Shown: positions 54,754 to 64,000, counted from the stretch's first letter. The stretch: 64,000 bases of DNA from Bin80 sp965220365 (GCA_965220365.1 OZ244823.1:3162001-3226000); one strand, 5' to 3'. The notes: generated from the letters alone by a model not told the origin. Made by a program: numbers and translations.

Positions 54754-55833
54754 ATGCGAAACAGGGTCCCCGCCCCACTATTCGTCCTCTTGATGGCCCT
54801 GTTTTTGACGGGTTGCCAATCACAGGACTCTGCAGTACATATAGTCCGCTCACCAACCGTACCCTTCGACGAATTATTCGTGCTTGAGGATACAGTGCGG
54901 CTGGACCCAGGTATCCTGATTGGACAGGTAATCTTTGTTGATGTCAACCCAAGTGGCGAGATCCTGATTTCAGACTATCAGGCTAACACAACCCATCTAT
55001 TCTCCCCCTCAGGCAACCATCTACAATCTTATTCCGCGTTTACATGCCTCTCTGACGATGTGCACTTCTACCCGTGGAGTACCCGTTTCCTCGGAGATGA
55101 ACACGTGGTAGCTATGCAATTCGCAGGGCCAGCCGTTGTCTTCAATTTAGACGGAACCTGTTATGCTGACACCAGACTATTAACGCCTCCGGCAAAAGCA
55201 ATTTGTATACAGGAAGACTCGATATTTGCTCAACAGATGTGGCTTGAGGAGCAGGCCACTGCCAATGTGTATTCGCCAATGCTTGAGAATATTGGAGAAA
55301 TTCTCATTGAACCACCACGCTTGATGTTTCTAAACAGGAACTTTGCGGGGCTGGAGGGCAGAACTATTGATTGCTTTGACGATGGTCCACACTATCTTTA
55401 TGCCGAAAGTATGGACGCGATACCCGTCCGGGCCAGCTCGCCCGGAATCCAATACAGACCTGATTTTTTCGAGTGGAGACCAGAAGATTTGTCTGATGAT
55501 CCTCCACATGACGAAGACCATCGGAGGCGACAGATGGAATATCCATATGCGATCGCGGTCTTTGCGCTGAATGGAACAACCCGAATGGTGGTCACGGAAA
55601 ACTTGGATAGTCAATGGCATCTAAGCGATGTCCCTGCGAGCGAAAACCTCGGTTTAAGCATCGCCAGCAATTCGAGACAATTTCCGGCACGCAGCACGAT
55701 TTCGCCGGTCCTTCCTCATGGTGCCGCAAATGGATACTTTTATGTGGTTGGCGAAAATGAACTGCTTTCCGATGGAAGCTACGGTAACCCCTTGATTCTT
55801 CGGTACAAATTCATTCCGCCCGAGGAGGAATGA
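54754..55833 (+). CDS. lipoprotein, six-bladed beta-propeller-like
   Basis: 359 residues from the ATG at 54754, which places the lipobox LTGC close to the start (Cys21). An earlier in-frame ATG at 54697 would lie inside the preceding gene. The blades are suggested by GQVIFVDVNPSGEILISDYQANTTHLFSPSG and similar repeats, as in the 6-bladed beta-propeller lipoproteins of Bacteroidota. No catalytic motif is visible; function unknown. Confidence 0.75.
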   Translation: MRNRVPAPLFVLLMALFLTGCQSQDSAVHIVRSPTVPFDELFVLEDTVRLDPGILIGQVIFVDVNPSGEILISDYQANTTHLFSPSGNHLQSYSAFTCLSDDVHFYPWSTRFLGDEHVVAMQFAGPAVVFNLDGTCYADTRLLTPPAKAICIQEDSIFAQQMWLEEQATANVYSPMLENIGEILIEPPRLMFLNRNFAGLEGRTIDCFDDGPHYLYAESMDAIPVRASSPGIQYRPDFFEWRPEDLSDDPPHDEDHRRRQMEYPYAIAVFALNGTTRMVVTENLDSQWHLSDVPASENLGLSIASNSRQFPARSTISPVLPHGAANGYFYVVGENELLSDGSYGNPLILRYKFIPPEEE

Positions 55834-56077
55834 CTGCTGTGCGGGAAGAGATCCAGGCTGCGAGCAGCGTACGGAAAGGCTTGGAATTACGCTTCACAAC
55901 TGGGCATTGCGAATATGCTTATACCCAGTTTGTCGTCCACCAACATGATGGAAAGCCTCACCAGTTCCTTACGAGACTCACCTCTGATTTTTTTTTGAAT
56001 TATTTGCATTAGGGGTGTAAATACATGTCATCGGCACCGTACGTCGTAACTTTGTACCGAATTACCATTATTTGATC

Positions 56078-57862
56078 ATGCGTCTATCGAAGTTTTTTGG
56101 TCAAACTCTGCGCGAAGCACCTTCTGAATCGGATTCAGCATCCAGTCAGATGCTTGTGCGGGCCGGATATGTGCGTCAACTGGCTGCTGGCCTGTACTCC
56201 TATCTCCCACTGGCCCATCGGTCTCTGCGCAAGATTGAACAGATTCTCCGTGAAGAGATGGATGCAATCGGCGGGCAAGAGATGTGCATGCCCGTCGTGC
56301 ATCCGGCCGAAATTTGGCAGGAGTCCGGGCGCTGGTACGAGATCGGAGACGAGATGGGACGGTTTCAGGATCGTAAAGGACGAGAGTTGGTCCTGGCCAT
56401 GACCCATGAAGAGGTTGTGTCCAGCCTTTGTAAATCAGAAATCCGCTCCTATCGGCAATTACCGCAGATGGTCTACCATATGCAGACGAAATTTCGGGAT
56501 GAACCGCGCGCCAGAGGAGGACTCATCCGTGTACGTGAGTTTGTCATGAAGGACTCTTACACGCTGGACAAAGACTTTGAGGGCCTTCAATCCCAATACG
56601 AAGCACACTACGATGCCTACCACCGCATTGGGGCGAGGCTGGGGCTGGACTTGGTCGCTGTGCAAAGTGATCCCGGGATGATGGGAGGCAAGGTGGCGCA
56701 TGAGTTCATGTATATCACTCCTGTCGGCGAAGATTCTCTGGCGATTTGCGAGGAGACCGGCTATGCATCCAACCTGGATGTAGCAAATTTTCAAAAAATT
56801 CCCGAGCCTGCCGGTGCACCAGAGCCTCTGACCCGTGTGCATACACCCGGACAATCCACCATTGTCAAAGTGGCCGATTTTTGTGGGGTTACCACGCGCC
56901 AGACCGGTAAGATGGTCTTCTATATGGGAGATTTCGGAGCAGAAGAGCCTCCTCGTCTCATCGCCGCCTGTGTTCGGGGGGACATGGAAATCAATGAACT
57001 CCAACTCCGCTACGCAGTCAAGGCACAGGCGCTTCGCCCTGCTGAGGCCGAAGAAATTATTGCGGCCGGGTGCGTGCCGGGCTACGCCTCCATGTGTGAT
57101 ATTGACCGCACCAAAGCCCTCCTCGTAGTCGATGATCTGATTCCTGAATCAACTAATCTGATTGTCGGGGCGAATGAGCGTGACTGGCACTACACCGGTG
57201 CCAATTATGGACGAGACTTTACCGCGGATGTCATCGCCCCGATTGCGCTGGCTTATGACGGTGCTCCCGACCCCATTGATGGAAAACCATTACAGGTCGT
57301 TCGTGGCATCGAAGTTGGGAATATCTTCCAGTTGGGAACCCGCTACAGCTCCAGTATGGGAGCAACCTACACCGATGAAGATGGAGAAGGATTCCCGATT
57401 GTGATGGGATCCTATGGAATCGGGGTGGGGCGTGCGCTGGCCTGTGTTGCAGAAGAATACAGTGATGACTACGGGATGGATTTACCGATTTCGGTGGCTC
57501 CGTACCAGGTAATTCTGGTCTCACTGGGGCGCTCAGGAGAGGTCTACGAAGCGGCTGAGACACTCTATCACCAATTACTTGTAGCCGGGATTGAGGTACT
57601 CTATGATGATCGTGCGGTGAGCCCCGGAGTCAAGTTTGCCGACGCGGATCTTCGCGGCATCCCTCTACGATGCACAGTCAGCTCCCGTTCACTCAAGCGG
57701 GGAGGAGCAGAGTTTGGGCGCAGGCGTAGCAAAGATCTTGCGATTCTTCCCCTTGAGCAGGCTGTTGAACAGATTCAGGCTGGGATCGCGGAATGTTTCA
57801 ATGTATTGAACCAGCGACTAGAAGATCTTCCGACCTGGGCATCCCAGTCCGAACCAGCCTGA
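56078..57862 (+). CDS. proS: prolyl-tRNA synthetase, bacterial type
   Basis: Charges tRNA-Pro. It is 594 residues from the ATG at 56078 (a TTG two codons upstream is less likely). Class II motif 2 is MQTKFRDEPRARGGLIRVREFVMKDSY-like, with MTHEEV upstream. An insertion editing domain occupies about 225-410 (GVTTRQTGKMVFY). Motif 3 is GSYGIGVGRALACVAEEYSD. The C-terminal anticodon-binding domain follows. The upstream 240 nt (55834-56077) hold no convincing gene. Confidence 0.95.
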   Translation: MRLSKFFGQTLREAPSESDSASSQMLVRAGYVRQLAAGLYSYLPLAHRSLRKIEQILREEMDAIGGQEMCMPVVHPAEIWQESGRWYEIGDEMGRFQDRKGRELVLAMTHEEVVSSLCKSEIRSYRQLPQMVYHMQTKFRDEPRARGGLIRVREFVMKDSYTLDKDFEGLQSQYEAHYDAYHRIGARLGLDLVAVQSDPGMMGGKVAHEFMYITPVGEDSLAICEETGYASNLDVANFQKIPEPAGAPEPLTRVHTPGQSTIVKVADFCGVTTRQTGKMVFYMGDFGAEEPPRLIAACVRGDMEINELQLRYAVKAQALRPAEAEEIIAAGCVPGYASMCDIDRTKALLVVDDLIPESTNLIVGANERDWHYTGANYGRDFTADVIAPIALAYDGAPDPIDGKPLQVVRGIEVGNIFQLGTRYSSSMGATYTDEDGEGFPIVMGSYGIGVGRALACVAEEYSDDYGMDLPISVAPYQVILVSLGRSGEVYEAAETLYHQLLVAGIEVLYDDRAVSPGVKFADADLRGIPLRCTVSSRSLKRGGAEFGRRRSKDLAILPLEQAVEQIQAGIAECFNVLNQRLEDLPTWASQSEPA

Positions 57863-57964
57863 CCACCGGTTTGATTGCACATTCTACCCCACTGTAAAAC
57901 TTTCTTTTAAGTGGTGTGCATACCTATCCTGCAACTGCTGCCCAATAGAACCCTTACAAACCGT

Positions 57965-57988
57965 AATCCGGCTCTGGGGAGCCGGATT
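57965..57988. terminator. hairpin between convergent proS and thrS
   Basis: AATCCGGCTC and GAGCCGGATT form a perfect 10-bp GC-rich stem with a TGGG loop, midway between the two convergent stops. There is only a weak T-run on either side, so it probably works as a bidirectional terminator or a transcript-end stabiliser. Confidence 0.65.
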
Positions 57989-58005
57989 TAGCACAACAGT
58001 TCACT

Positions 58006-59817
58006 TCAGGCGAGGTCACCGTCCATGTCAGGAGAGCGCTCTTTGCGAATTAGATCAAGAAAGGCCTCAAGCGTCATTCCGCCCAGATCTTCGCCAGAGC
58101 GCGCACGCACCGAAATCATGTTCTCTTCTTCTTCACGAGCACCCAGCACCACCATGTAGGGTACTTTAAGTAGTTCTGCCTCCCGAACCTTGTACCCGAT
58201 CTTTTCACTTCGGACATCCAGCGTGGTTCGCAGCCCCTCAGCCTCAAGCTTGGCATGCACTTCTTTGGCATAGTCCACCGTGCGATCAGAAATAGACAGA
58301 ACACGAACTTGCTCTGGCGCCAGCCACAATGGAAATACACCCGCGCAATGTTCAACCAAAACTCCTATAAACCGCTCCAGTGAGCCAAATGGGGCGCGGT
58401 GTATCATTGCTGGCCGATGGCGCTGATCGTCTGCTCCCGTGTACCACAGATCAAACCGTTCCGGCAGATTGTAATCAAGCTGGACTGTACCCAGCTGCCA
58501 CTGCCGACCGAGTGCATCACGGACCATAAAGTCAACCTTCGGTCCATAAAACGCCGCTTCTCCTAGTTCCTCCTGCACATCAAGGCCCATTGCATGCACA
58601 ACTTTGCGAATAGAATCCTCGGCTTCATCCCACTCCTCCTCCGAACCGGTATACTTCTCATGGTTCTCAGGATCACGTAGCGACAACTGCACACTAAAAT
58701 CTTTGAAATCCAATGCACGCAGAACCCGAAGCGCAAGATCAATAGAATCCCGGATTTCCTCTTCCACCTGGTCATGTCGGCAAAAAATATGTGCGTCATC
58801 TACCGTGAACCCACGGACACGTGTCAAGCCGCCAAGTTCTCCCGTCTGCTCATACCGGTAGACCTGCCCGAATTCTGCCAGTCGCACAGGTAATTCCCGG
58901 TAACTGCGGCGCTTGTGCGCATAAATCTCAATATGATGAGGGCAGTTCATGGGTTTGAGCAGATAGCCATCCATCCCATGCGAACTCATGGGTGGAAATT
59001 GACTGTCGCTGTAATAGGGATAGTGCCCGCTAGTCCGGTAAAGATCAAGATGACCGATATGTGGGGTAATTACCGGCTCATAACCACGCCGAAGCTGCTC
59101 TTCACGCAGGAAATCCACCAACGTTTCGCGAAGCGTCGTCCCCGCCGGAAGCCAAAGTGGAAGCCCTGGCCCAACCTTCTCGCTGAACATGAACAACTCC
59201 AGCTTTTTCCCCAATACCCGGTGATCCCGGGCACGGGCCTGTTCCAGGCGCTCCAGATATGCATCCAGTTGCGTCCGGTTTTTCCACGCCGTCCCATAAA
59301 TCCGTGTAAGTTGTGTGCGCTTGGCATCCCCACGCCAGTAAGCTCCTGCAATGGACAAAAGCTTAATGCCATTGGGTTTGAGGTACCCTGTATGCGGGAT
59401 GTGAGGCCCCCGGCAAAGATCAACAAAAGAGTCCTGCTGATAGACGGTTAGCCGTGTGTCCCCATTCTCGGCTGCCAATTCCTCAATCAACTCCACCTTG
59501 TAGGGATTATCCTCAAAGAGTTTATAGGCTTCCTTGAGTGTTACCTCACGAACCTCAAAACGATGACGCCCTTTGATGATTGCCCGCATCCGCTCTTCAA
59601 TCCAGACCAGATCCTCCTCATGTGGCGGACGCTCCATTTCGAAGTCGTAGTAGAAACGATCTTCAATCGGTGGTCCGATGGTCGGCTTTGCATCAGGAAA
59701 GCGCTCCAGAACGGCCTGTGCCATAATATGTGCGGCCGAATGGCGTATTTTGTAGAGAGCGGGATCGTACCCTTCTGGAATGTACGTTTCGGCGCGCTCC
59801 AAGAGCTCTTTAGCCAT
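58006..59817 (-). CDS. thrS: threonyl-tRNA synthetase without the TGS domain
   Basis: Charges tRNA-Thr. It is 603 residues from the ATG at 59817 (start MAKELLERAETYIPEGYDPALYKIRHSAAH). The editing domain has HSAAHIMAQAV and DLCRGPHIPHTG. The catalytic zinc ligands are in MNCPHHIEIY (Cys), DDAHIFC (His) and MIHRAPFGSLERF (His). The usual N-terminal TGS domain of about 60 residues is absent: the editing domain begins almost at once. A start at 59847 adds ten residues and does not restore it. Confidence 0.94.
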   Translation of the reverse strand: MAKELLERAETYIPEGYDPALYKIRHSAAHIMAQAVLERFPDAKPTIGPPIEDRFYYDFEMERPPHEEDLVWIEERMRAIIKGRHRFEVREVTLKEAYKLFEDNPYKVELIEELAAENGDTRLTVYQQDSFVDLCRGPHIPHTGYLKPNGIKLLSIAGAYWRGDAKRTQLTRIYGTAWKNRTQLDAYLERLEQARARDHRVLGKKLELFMFSEKVGPGLPLWLPAGTTLRETLVDFLREEQLRRGYEPVITPHIGHLDLYRTSGHYPYYSDSQFPPMSSHGMDGYLLKPMNCPHHIEIYAHKRRSYRELPVRLAEFGQVYRYEQTGELGGLTRVRGFTVDDAHIFCRHDQVEEEIRDSIDLALRVLRALDFKDFSVQLSLRDPENHEKYTGSEEEWDEAEDSIRKVVHAMGLDVQEELGEAAFYGPKVDFMVRDALGRQWQLGTVQLDYNLPERFDLWYTGADDQRHRPAMIHRAPFGSLERFIGVLVEHCAGVFPLWLAPEQVRVLSISDRTVDYAKEVHAKLEAEGLRTTLDVRSEKIGYKVREAELLKVPYMVVLGAREEEENMISVRARSGEDLGGMTLEAFLDLIRKERSPDMDGDLA

Positions 59818-59883
59818 GCATAAATGTAAATTATTATTGGGCGACACAGGGACACGCGTTCAGGGACAAGGTGTTCCCACCAA

Positions 59884-61584
59884 ATGACCGCCAGAGACCT
59901 TCAGGCTCTGTTGGAAGGCAGGGGGGATCCCGTTCGAGCGGAACATAGCCAAGGCTTCTTTAAAACCGGCCCCGGAGAGTACGGGGAGGGAGATGTTTTT
60001 CGTGGCATTACAGTGCCTGAGCTTCGGAAAGTCGCCCGATGCTGGAAGGAGGTCCCGCTTGAGGAGATGACTCTGTTATTGCAATCCCCTTACCATGAGG
60101 ACCGATTTGTAGCTCTGTGTCTTCTCGTTCATTCCTTCCAGCACGGCAACGAGGATGCCGTGTATCATGCATATCTAGAACATATCCCCTTCATTAACAA
60201 CTGGGACCTAGTTGATACCAGCTGTCACAAGATCGTGGGGCCCTACCTGTTCAAGCGCCCACGAACCTTATTGTATTTGTTTGCACACAGCAAAAATCTG
60301 TGGGAGCGCCGCATCGCGATGGTGTCCACGTACTATTTCATCAAGCGCGACCAGCTCAACGATACATTGGCTCTTGCAGACTTGCTTTCGGATGATCCAG
60401 AGGACCTGATCCATAAAGCCAGTGGCTGGATGCTCCGTGAAGTTGGAAAACGCGATGAATCTGTGCTCGTCGAATTTTTGAACGATCCCACTGTACACCT
60501 GCCCAGAACGGCCCTCAGGTACGCGATTGAGCGCTTTCCCGCACCCGTGAGAAAAGAATACCTGCAAAATCATACAGTAGCGGTTCCCATTCAGCCTATA
60601 ACTCAGCAAACACCCCATTGGCGAGCCTACAGATACGTGATGGATGCCGCCATAGAGTTAAAGGGAGGTGTTATCCAGACTCCGGTCCTCCAATCGGATG
60701 CACTGACGAAAAGCAGCGGAGCAGATGTTTTTCTGAAGCTTGAGAATGAGCAGCATACCGGATCATTCAAGTATCGAGGGGCACTGAACAAGCTCCTGTC
60801 TCTTGGAGAATCTCCACCTCCGGTCATCGGAGCGTCTACCGGCAATCACGGCCTTGCCATGTCCATGGTTTTGCGTGAGCTTGAGTTGGAGGGAACCATC
60901 TTTCTACCCTCTACGACTGCCAAACACAAAGTAAACTCGCTCCGCAAACATGACATTAGCCTCGCCTTTCATGGGGAGGACGGCATTGAGACCGAGCAAG
61001 AAGCGCGTCAGACCGCAGAGCGTGAAGGATGTGTTTTTATTTCTCCTTACAATGATTTGCAAATTATTGCAGGTCAGGGAACGGTTGGTGTGGAGCTCCT
61101 GAAGCAGGTTCGGTCACTTGACTATCTCTTTACCTCTGTCGGTGGTGGTGGACTGATCAGCGGCATTGCACTTGCACTAAAAACCCATCTTCCGACGGTC
61201 GCGATTGTGGGCTGCTCTCCAGAAAGATCCAACGTCATGCAGAAATCCGTAGAGGCTAGCGTCATCGTTGAACAACCTCTGCAACCAACACTTTCCGATG
61301 GTACGGCCGGTGGCATTGAGGCGGATTCCGTGACCCTGCCACTGTGTATGGAGTTAGTAGACGACTGGGCTAGTGCTACCGAAAAAGAAATCGCCAGTGC
61401 TATGAGATTGATCTACCGCGAACATGGTATCAAAATCGAAGGAGCTGCAGCGGTCACAGTCGCCTGTTTTCTGAAATATGGAAAATGCCTCACTGGAAAG
61501 CAAGTAGCACTGGTGATCTGCGGTGGGAATATATCTGATGAATATTTTGATGCAGTGCTGTCTCAAAATTCATACGGTTACTAA
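59884..61584 (+). CDS. fusion of AlkD-like DNA alkylation repair domain with threonine/serine dehydratase
   Basis: One open frame of 566 residues. Residues 1-228 are an AlkD-like HEAT-repeat glycosylase domain: GITVPELRKVAR, then NNWDLVDTSCHKIVG (Trp107, Asp108, Asp111 in the active-site segment) and KASGWMLREVGKRD. A short linker (about 229-250) joins it to a PLP-dependent fold-type II dehydratase: LKLENEQHTGSFKYRGA with Schiff-base Lys296, GASTGNHGLAMS, and the phosphate loop SVGGGGLISG. An internal Met253 is where a stand-alone dehydratase might start. It is divergent from thrS, with 66 nt between. I know of no precedent for this pairing. Confidence 0.88.
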   Translation: MTARDLQALLEGRGDPVRAEHSQGFFKTGPGEYGEGDVFRGITVPELRKVARCWKEVPLEEMTLLLQSPYHEDRFVALCLLVHSFQHGNEDAVYHAYLEHIPFINNWDLVDTSCHKIVGPYLFKRPRTLLYLFAHSKNLWERRIAMVSTYYFIKRDQLNDTLALADLLSDDPEDLIHKASGWMLREVGKRDESVLVEFLNDPTVHLPRTALRYAIERFPAPVRKEYLQNHTVAVPIQPITQQTPHWRAYRYVMDAAIELKGGVIQTPVLQSDALTKSSGADVFLKLENEQHTGSFKYRGALNKLLSLGESPPPVIGASTGNHGLAMSMVLRELELEGTIFLPSTTAKHKVNSLRKHDISLAFHGEDGIETEQEARQTAEREGCVFISPYNDLQIIAGQGTVGVELLKQVRSLDYLFTSVGGGGLISGIALALKTHLPTVAIVGCSPERSNVMQKSVEASVIVEQPLQPTLSDGTAGGIEADSVTLPLCMELVDDWASATEKEIASAMRLIYREHGIKIEGAAAVTVACFLKYGKCLTGKQVALVICGGNISDEYFDAVLSQNSYGY

Positions 61585-61920
61585 ATGATTGCAATGAGAG
61601 TCTCTTGCAAAACCATTTTGAAATCGGAGTCATAGGGAATGGTAGCACCTACCTGATCCTCAGACTTCAAGTGATCCTCAAACAATTCTATTAGCCACTC
61701 TACCACGCAACCCCGTTTGGGATGAGCTTCCAGTTAGCGTCTGCGTGTCCCCTGAAAATCACCTCGTTGTCTGAATTGGAATCCTTTTGAAGTTTGCCCA
61801 ATTCAGACCATAAAGAATCCGCATCTGTGGACTAAAACCTTAGGAACCTAATCTCTGCGAATCTGCTTATGAGGATAAGCGATCTATTGTAAATAAATAT
61901 CACTATTGTCCCCAAACAAA
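61585..61920. other. intergenic, no gene seen
   Basis: 336 nt between the fusion gene and a small unknown gene. No frame with a credible product on either strand and no strong hairpin found. Confidence 0.5.
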
Positions 61921-62217
61921 ATGGCCGATTACACCCTTGTTCACTTTCGAGTCCAAGAGGATGACTATATATTCAAGGAATATATGGCCTACGGAACTGA
62001 TCCTGATAAAATGCGAGTGTATACTGTTCGTGAAGACTATCACCGTAAAACAGCGATGCTCTATCCGAGTTGTATGAAATTCATTGTACCTGACCGTTTG
62101 AGTGAACCCCTAAATACTACAAAGGAGGAGATCGAAAAAACGTACGGACCACGCTTAGGAAGACGAGAAATGTTTTACAAAGACTTAGGCCTTGATTCTC
62201 CTCCCTCTACGAAATAG
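61921..62217 (+). CDS. hypothetical protein
   Basis: 98 residues from the ATG at 61921; a TTG five codons upstream (61906) is possible. It is soluble, tyrosine- and charge-rich (DYTLVHFRVQEDDYIFKEYMAYGTDPDKMRVYTVREDYHRK), with no recognised motif or signal. The composition looks like a real protein, but it has no neighbour that suggests a role. Confidence 0.5.
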   Translation: MADYTLVHFRVQEDDYIFKEYMAYGTDPDKMRVYTVREDYHRKTAMLYPSCMKFIVPDRLSEPLNTTKEEIEKTYGPRLGRREMFYKDLGLDSPPSTK

Positions 62218-62477
62218 GTCTTGGATTATATTTTTCGGTTTTACCGTGATTGTTGTGGATAAAACCAAAAAGATGAAATGCCTTCTGTTGTTGTATATCC
62301 ACAGTGATACTGCTATGCTACTAAGGAATCCAGCGGTACCAGCAATATCCTTGTTATAAGATCAATGTACGGGACCTCTATATCAAGACTAAATGCACAG
62401 ATACTAACCGAAGAAATGATGAGAATACAGGATCCCTGACACGGAATCAGATATATTGAATCTCAGCCGCAGGACAT

Positions 62478-62735
62478 CTAAAAAATGGTCGCTAAGGCGA
62501 CCAAAAGGCCTATAACGACTAAGCCCGTTGCAACTATCCAGCGCACAAGCCGAGTTTCGAGTGCGCTTATTTGGGCACGTACAATGTTGATCTCGTTACG
62601 TACAAAATCTTTGGTGGCGAGATCTCCGTATTGTTGATCAACCGCGTCGGCAACAACGTCCGCAATTGCCTCAGCTTGTTCTCGTTTGACCCCCGAACTG
62701 GAAAGTTTACGGGCAATCGAAAGTGTATGTATCAT
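62478..62735 (-). CDS. small coiled-coil membrane protein, DUF1640-like
   Basis: 85 residues from the ATG at 62735. An N-terminal helical region (LSIARKLSSSGVKREQAEAIADVVADAV) leads to LATKDFVRNEINIVRAQISALETRL, a coiled coil, and a C-terminal membrane helix (WIVATGLVVIGLLVALATIF). This is the standard DUF1640/CCDC90-like layout, common next to mobile or accessory genes. Function unknown. Confidence 0.7.
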   Translation of the reverse strand: MIHTLSIARKLSSSGVKREQAEAIADVVADAVDQQYGDLATKDFVRNEINIVRAQISALETRLVRWIVATGLVVIGLLVALATIF

Positions 62736-63261
62736 GTTTCTCAAGAAAGAGAGCCAAGTGATAGTACCTTCTTCTAGGGTTTTGGTTTCTGCCTCGTCTG
62801 TGCTACAACGATACCGACTGTATTCGTTGCCTTGTAGACCTTGTGGCAGTACAACTGTGGCTGATCGAGTTTATGCCGCTCGTCATCCATGATGTTTTTC
62901 CCCGGTACGCAACGGATTACTCATTACAACAAAAGGTGGATTTTCTTCCTTTGCGGAGATTCAACACTTCATCCACAACAATGCCGGTAGAACCATTTTT
63001 CTAATATTCATCGTCTGTAAATCCTGTTTGTGTTTTGCGGTATCCTTTCCAGAACTCTCTAGACAAACCACCTTCTCTCTTGAGTTCTACAAGGCGATAA
63101 AATTCGCGAAGATACCCCGTAGGTCATTGATGTCTTGATCCCCAAACTTTACCGTAATCCACAATTCTTGAAAGCTGTCTGGAATATCGTCTCATCCCAT
63201 AAGACATCAAAAGACGGATATGCGTCACTTCAACTGCTTCGCACCAACCATCTTACCGGAA
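62736..63261. other. degenerate region, possible gene remnant
   Basis: No intact gene. On the minus strand 63001-63123 is an open stretch ending YLREFYRLVELKREGGLSREFWKGYRKTQTGFTDDEY-stop (split here: YLREFYRLVELKREGG, then LSREFWKGYRKTQTG), which has protein-like composition, but an in-frame stop lies immediately upstream. It looks like the C-terminus of a decayed gene. Confidence 0.35.
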
Positions 63262-63681
63262 TTAATATGTTCTATGCATAGTTGTGTAGGGATATATTGC
63301 GTTGGTCAACACCTTCCACGAATCGATCTCGTTCTTATTTCTCACTGTGACCCTGTTAGATGGTAACCATAGTACTGATTTGATGGCATCAAGAAAATAT
63401 ATTTCCCACTCGGTGTCATTATTAAGAATGATCTTTCTCCCCAAATTTTCCACACTCTTAATCTGATAGTAACCTTGCTCGTCTACGTTCATGACTATAG
63501 AATACTGGTAATAGGGACGGAACTGACACCGACCATGTCCTACATCCGTTTTTCGAGAGTGTTGCATAAATTGGGCATTGCACAATTGCGGGGCTTCCTC
63601 TGTGCTTTCTTGCTGCGGTTGGCCTACATCTTCCTCTGAATAGAGTAAGCTGGTCTTGTGACAACTTGTTTCCACACCCAT
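63262..63681 (-). CDS. hypothetical protein
   Basis: Up to 139 residues. The C-terminal half is the convincing part: GYYQIKSVENLGRKIILN, then EWEIYFLDAIKSVLWLP and SNRVTVRNKNEIDSWKVL, a small beta-rich pattern seen in secreted proteins of unknown function. The N-terminal third has low-complexity Gln/Glu/Cys content and the true start may be internal, or the 5' end may be frameshifted. Confidence 0.4.
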   Translation of the reverse strand: MGVETSCHKTSLLYSEEDVGQPQQESTEEAPQLCNAQFMQHSRKTDVGHGRCQFRPYYQYSIVMNVDEQGYYQIKSVENLGRKIILNNDTEWEIYFLDAIKSVLWLPSNRVTVRNKNEIDSWKVLTNAIYPYTTMHRTY

Positions 63682-63852
63682 GCTTGATTATCCCACTTTT
63701 AGAGGACTCCCCGACTCCTTCAACTTTCACAGGCAACGAACTCAAAATTGTTAACACGAGCCCCATAGAGTTATCTTAACGCTTCAGGCAAACTTGAAGC
63801 AACGGCAACTTTTGAATTACCAACTAATCGAACGCTCACCACGTCTCATCCC

Positions 63853-64000
63853 ATGCACATCCGATTCTACACCATTTTTATCATTTTCCTCTTCGCTGGG
63901 GCCGCCGATAACGTTCAAGCGCAGGGCTTAAGCCCGGAAGAGCGCCTGGATTCACTGGGCATTCAACTCACCCAACCGCCCTCCCCTGTTGCCAACTATG
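63853..64000 (+). CDS. exported RidA-family protein (3' end beyond window)
   Basis: The first 49 residues are present. A signal peptide (HIRFYTIFIIFLFAGAADNVQAQ) precedes GLSPEERLDSLGIQLTQPPSPVANY, the usual opening of the RidA/YjgF-like (TdcF) branch. RidA proteins hydrolyse reactive enamine/imine intermediates released by PLP enzymes such as threonine dehydratase; an exported form would act elsewhere. The dehydratase fusion lies about 2.3 kb upstream on the same strand. Confidence 0.7.
   Translation, partial: MHIRFYTIFIIFLFAGAADNVQAQGLSPEERLDSLGIQLTQPPSPVANY

Noticed and set aside
55830..56012. A 60-codon frame overlapping the beta-propeller lipoprotein stop by ATGA
   Set aside because: The overlap is attractive, but the sequence has no family pattern and ends in low complexity; not supported as a gene.

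Overview
The window looks like a chromosome segment from a bacterium of the Bacteroidota/Rhodothermota group, most like Rhodothermia. This is inferred from gene families, not from a marker search. The carbamoyl-phosphate synthase large subunit lacks the C-terminal regulatory domain. There are two very long TonB-dependent receptors with an N-terminal carboxypeptidase-regulatory-like domain. Small lipoproteins of DUF4920 and beta-propeller type are present, strong Shine-Dalgarno sequences are rare, and genes are tightly packed with ATGA or TAATG overlaps.

Layout. 1-10.4 kb is housekeeping: clpP (cut by the window edge), tig, ogt, a NatAB-like ABC exporter, ruvC, a YebC-family gene, carB and carA. 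10.4-15.2 kb is an accessory island on the minus strand. It holds two 392-residue Fic paralogues flanking a two-gene TIR-like/membrane-protein operon, with three diverged copies of a non-coding palindrome-bearing repeat in front of the fic genes. 15.2-29.8 kb is a complete type I-E CRISPR-Cas locus: an array of 91 repeats and 90 spacers, a leader, cas2, cas1, cas6e, cas5e, cas7e, cse2 and cse1 on the minus strand, and a divergent cas3. 30.1-32.5 kb holds a TonB-like protein, an IS110-family transposase split by one in-frame stop, and a small membrane protein. 32.6-42.1 kb is folK, tRNA-Arg, rpe and a complex I cluster (nuoA-H with a lipoprotein gene between nuoF and nuoG). 42.6-48.4 kb is a tandem pair of TonB-dependent receptors. 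48.4-54 kb is purB, an ECF sigma factor, an Lrp-type regulator, a CAU-anticodon tRNA and feoA-feoA-feoB. 54.3-64 kb is two lipoproteins, proS, thrS, a fusion of an AlkD-like DNA-repair domain with a threonine dehydratase, small unknown genes and the start of an exported RidA-family protein.

How it works together. The 10.4-29.8 kb stretch is a defence island. The CRISPR-Cas system is complete for adaptation, crRNA processing, Cascade and target degradation. The array records repeated encounters with related targets: one adjacent spacer pair overlaps by 13 nt, and another pair covers the same site on opposite strands with two mismatches. Beside it, the TIR-like/membrane pair has the architecture of a signalling-plus-effector abortive system. 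One of the two Fic proteins has lost the inhibitory glutamate that normally restrains Fic AMP-transferases. Outside the island, the strongest oddity is the AlkD-threonine dehydratase fusion at 59884-61584.
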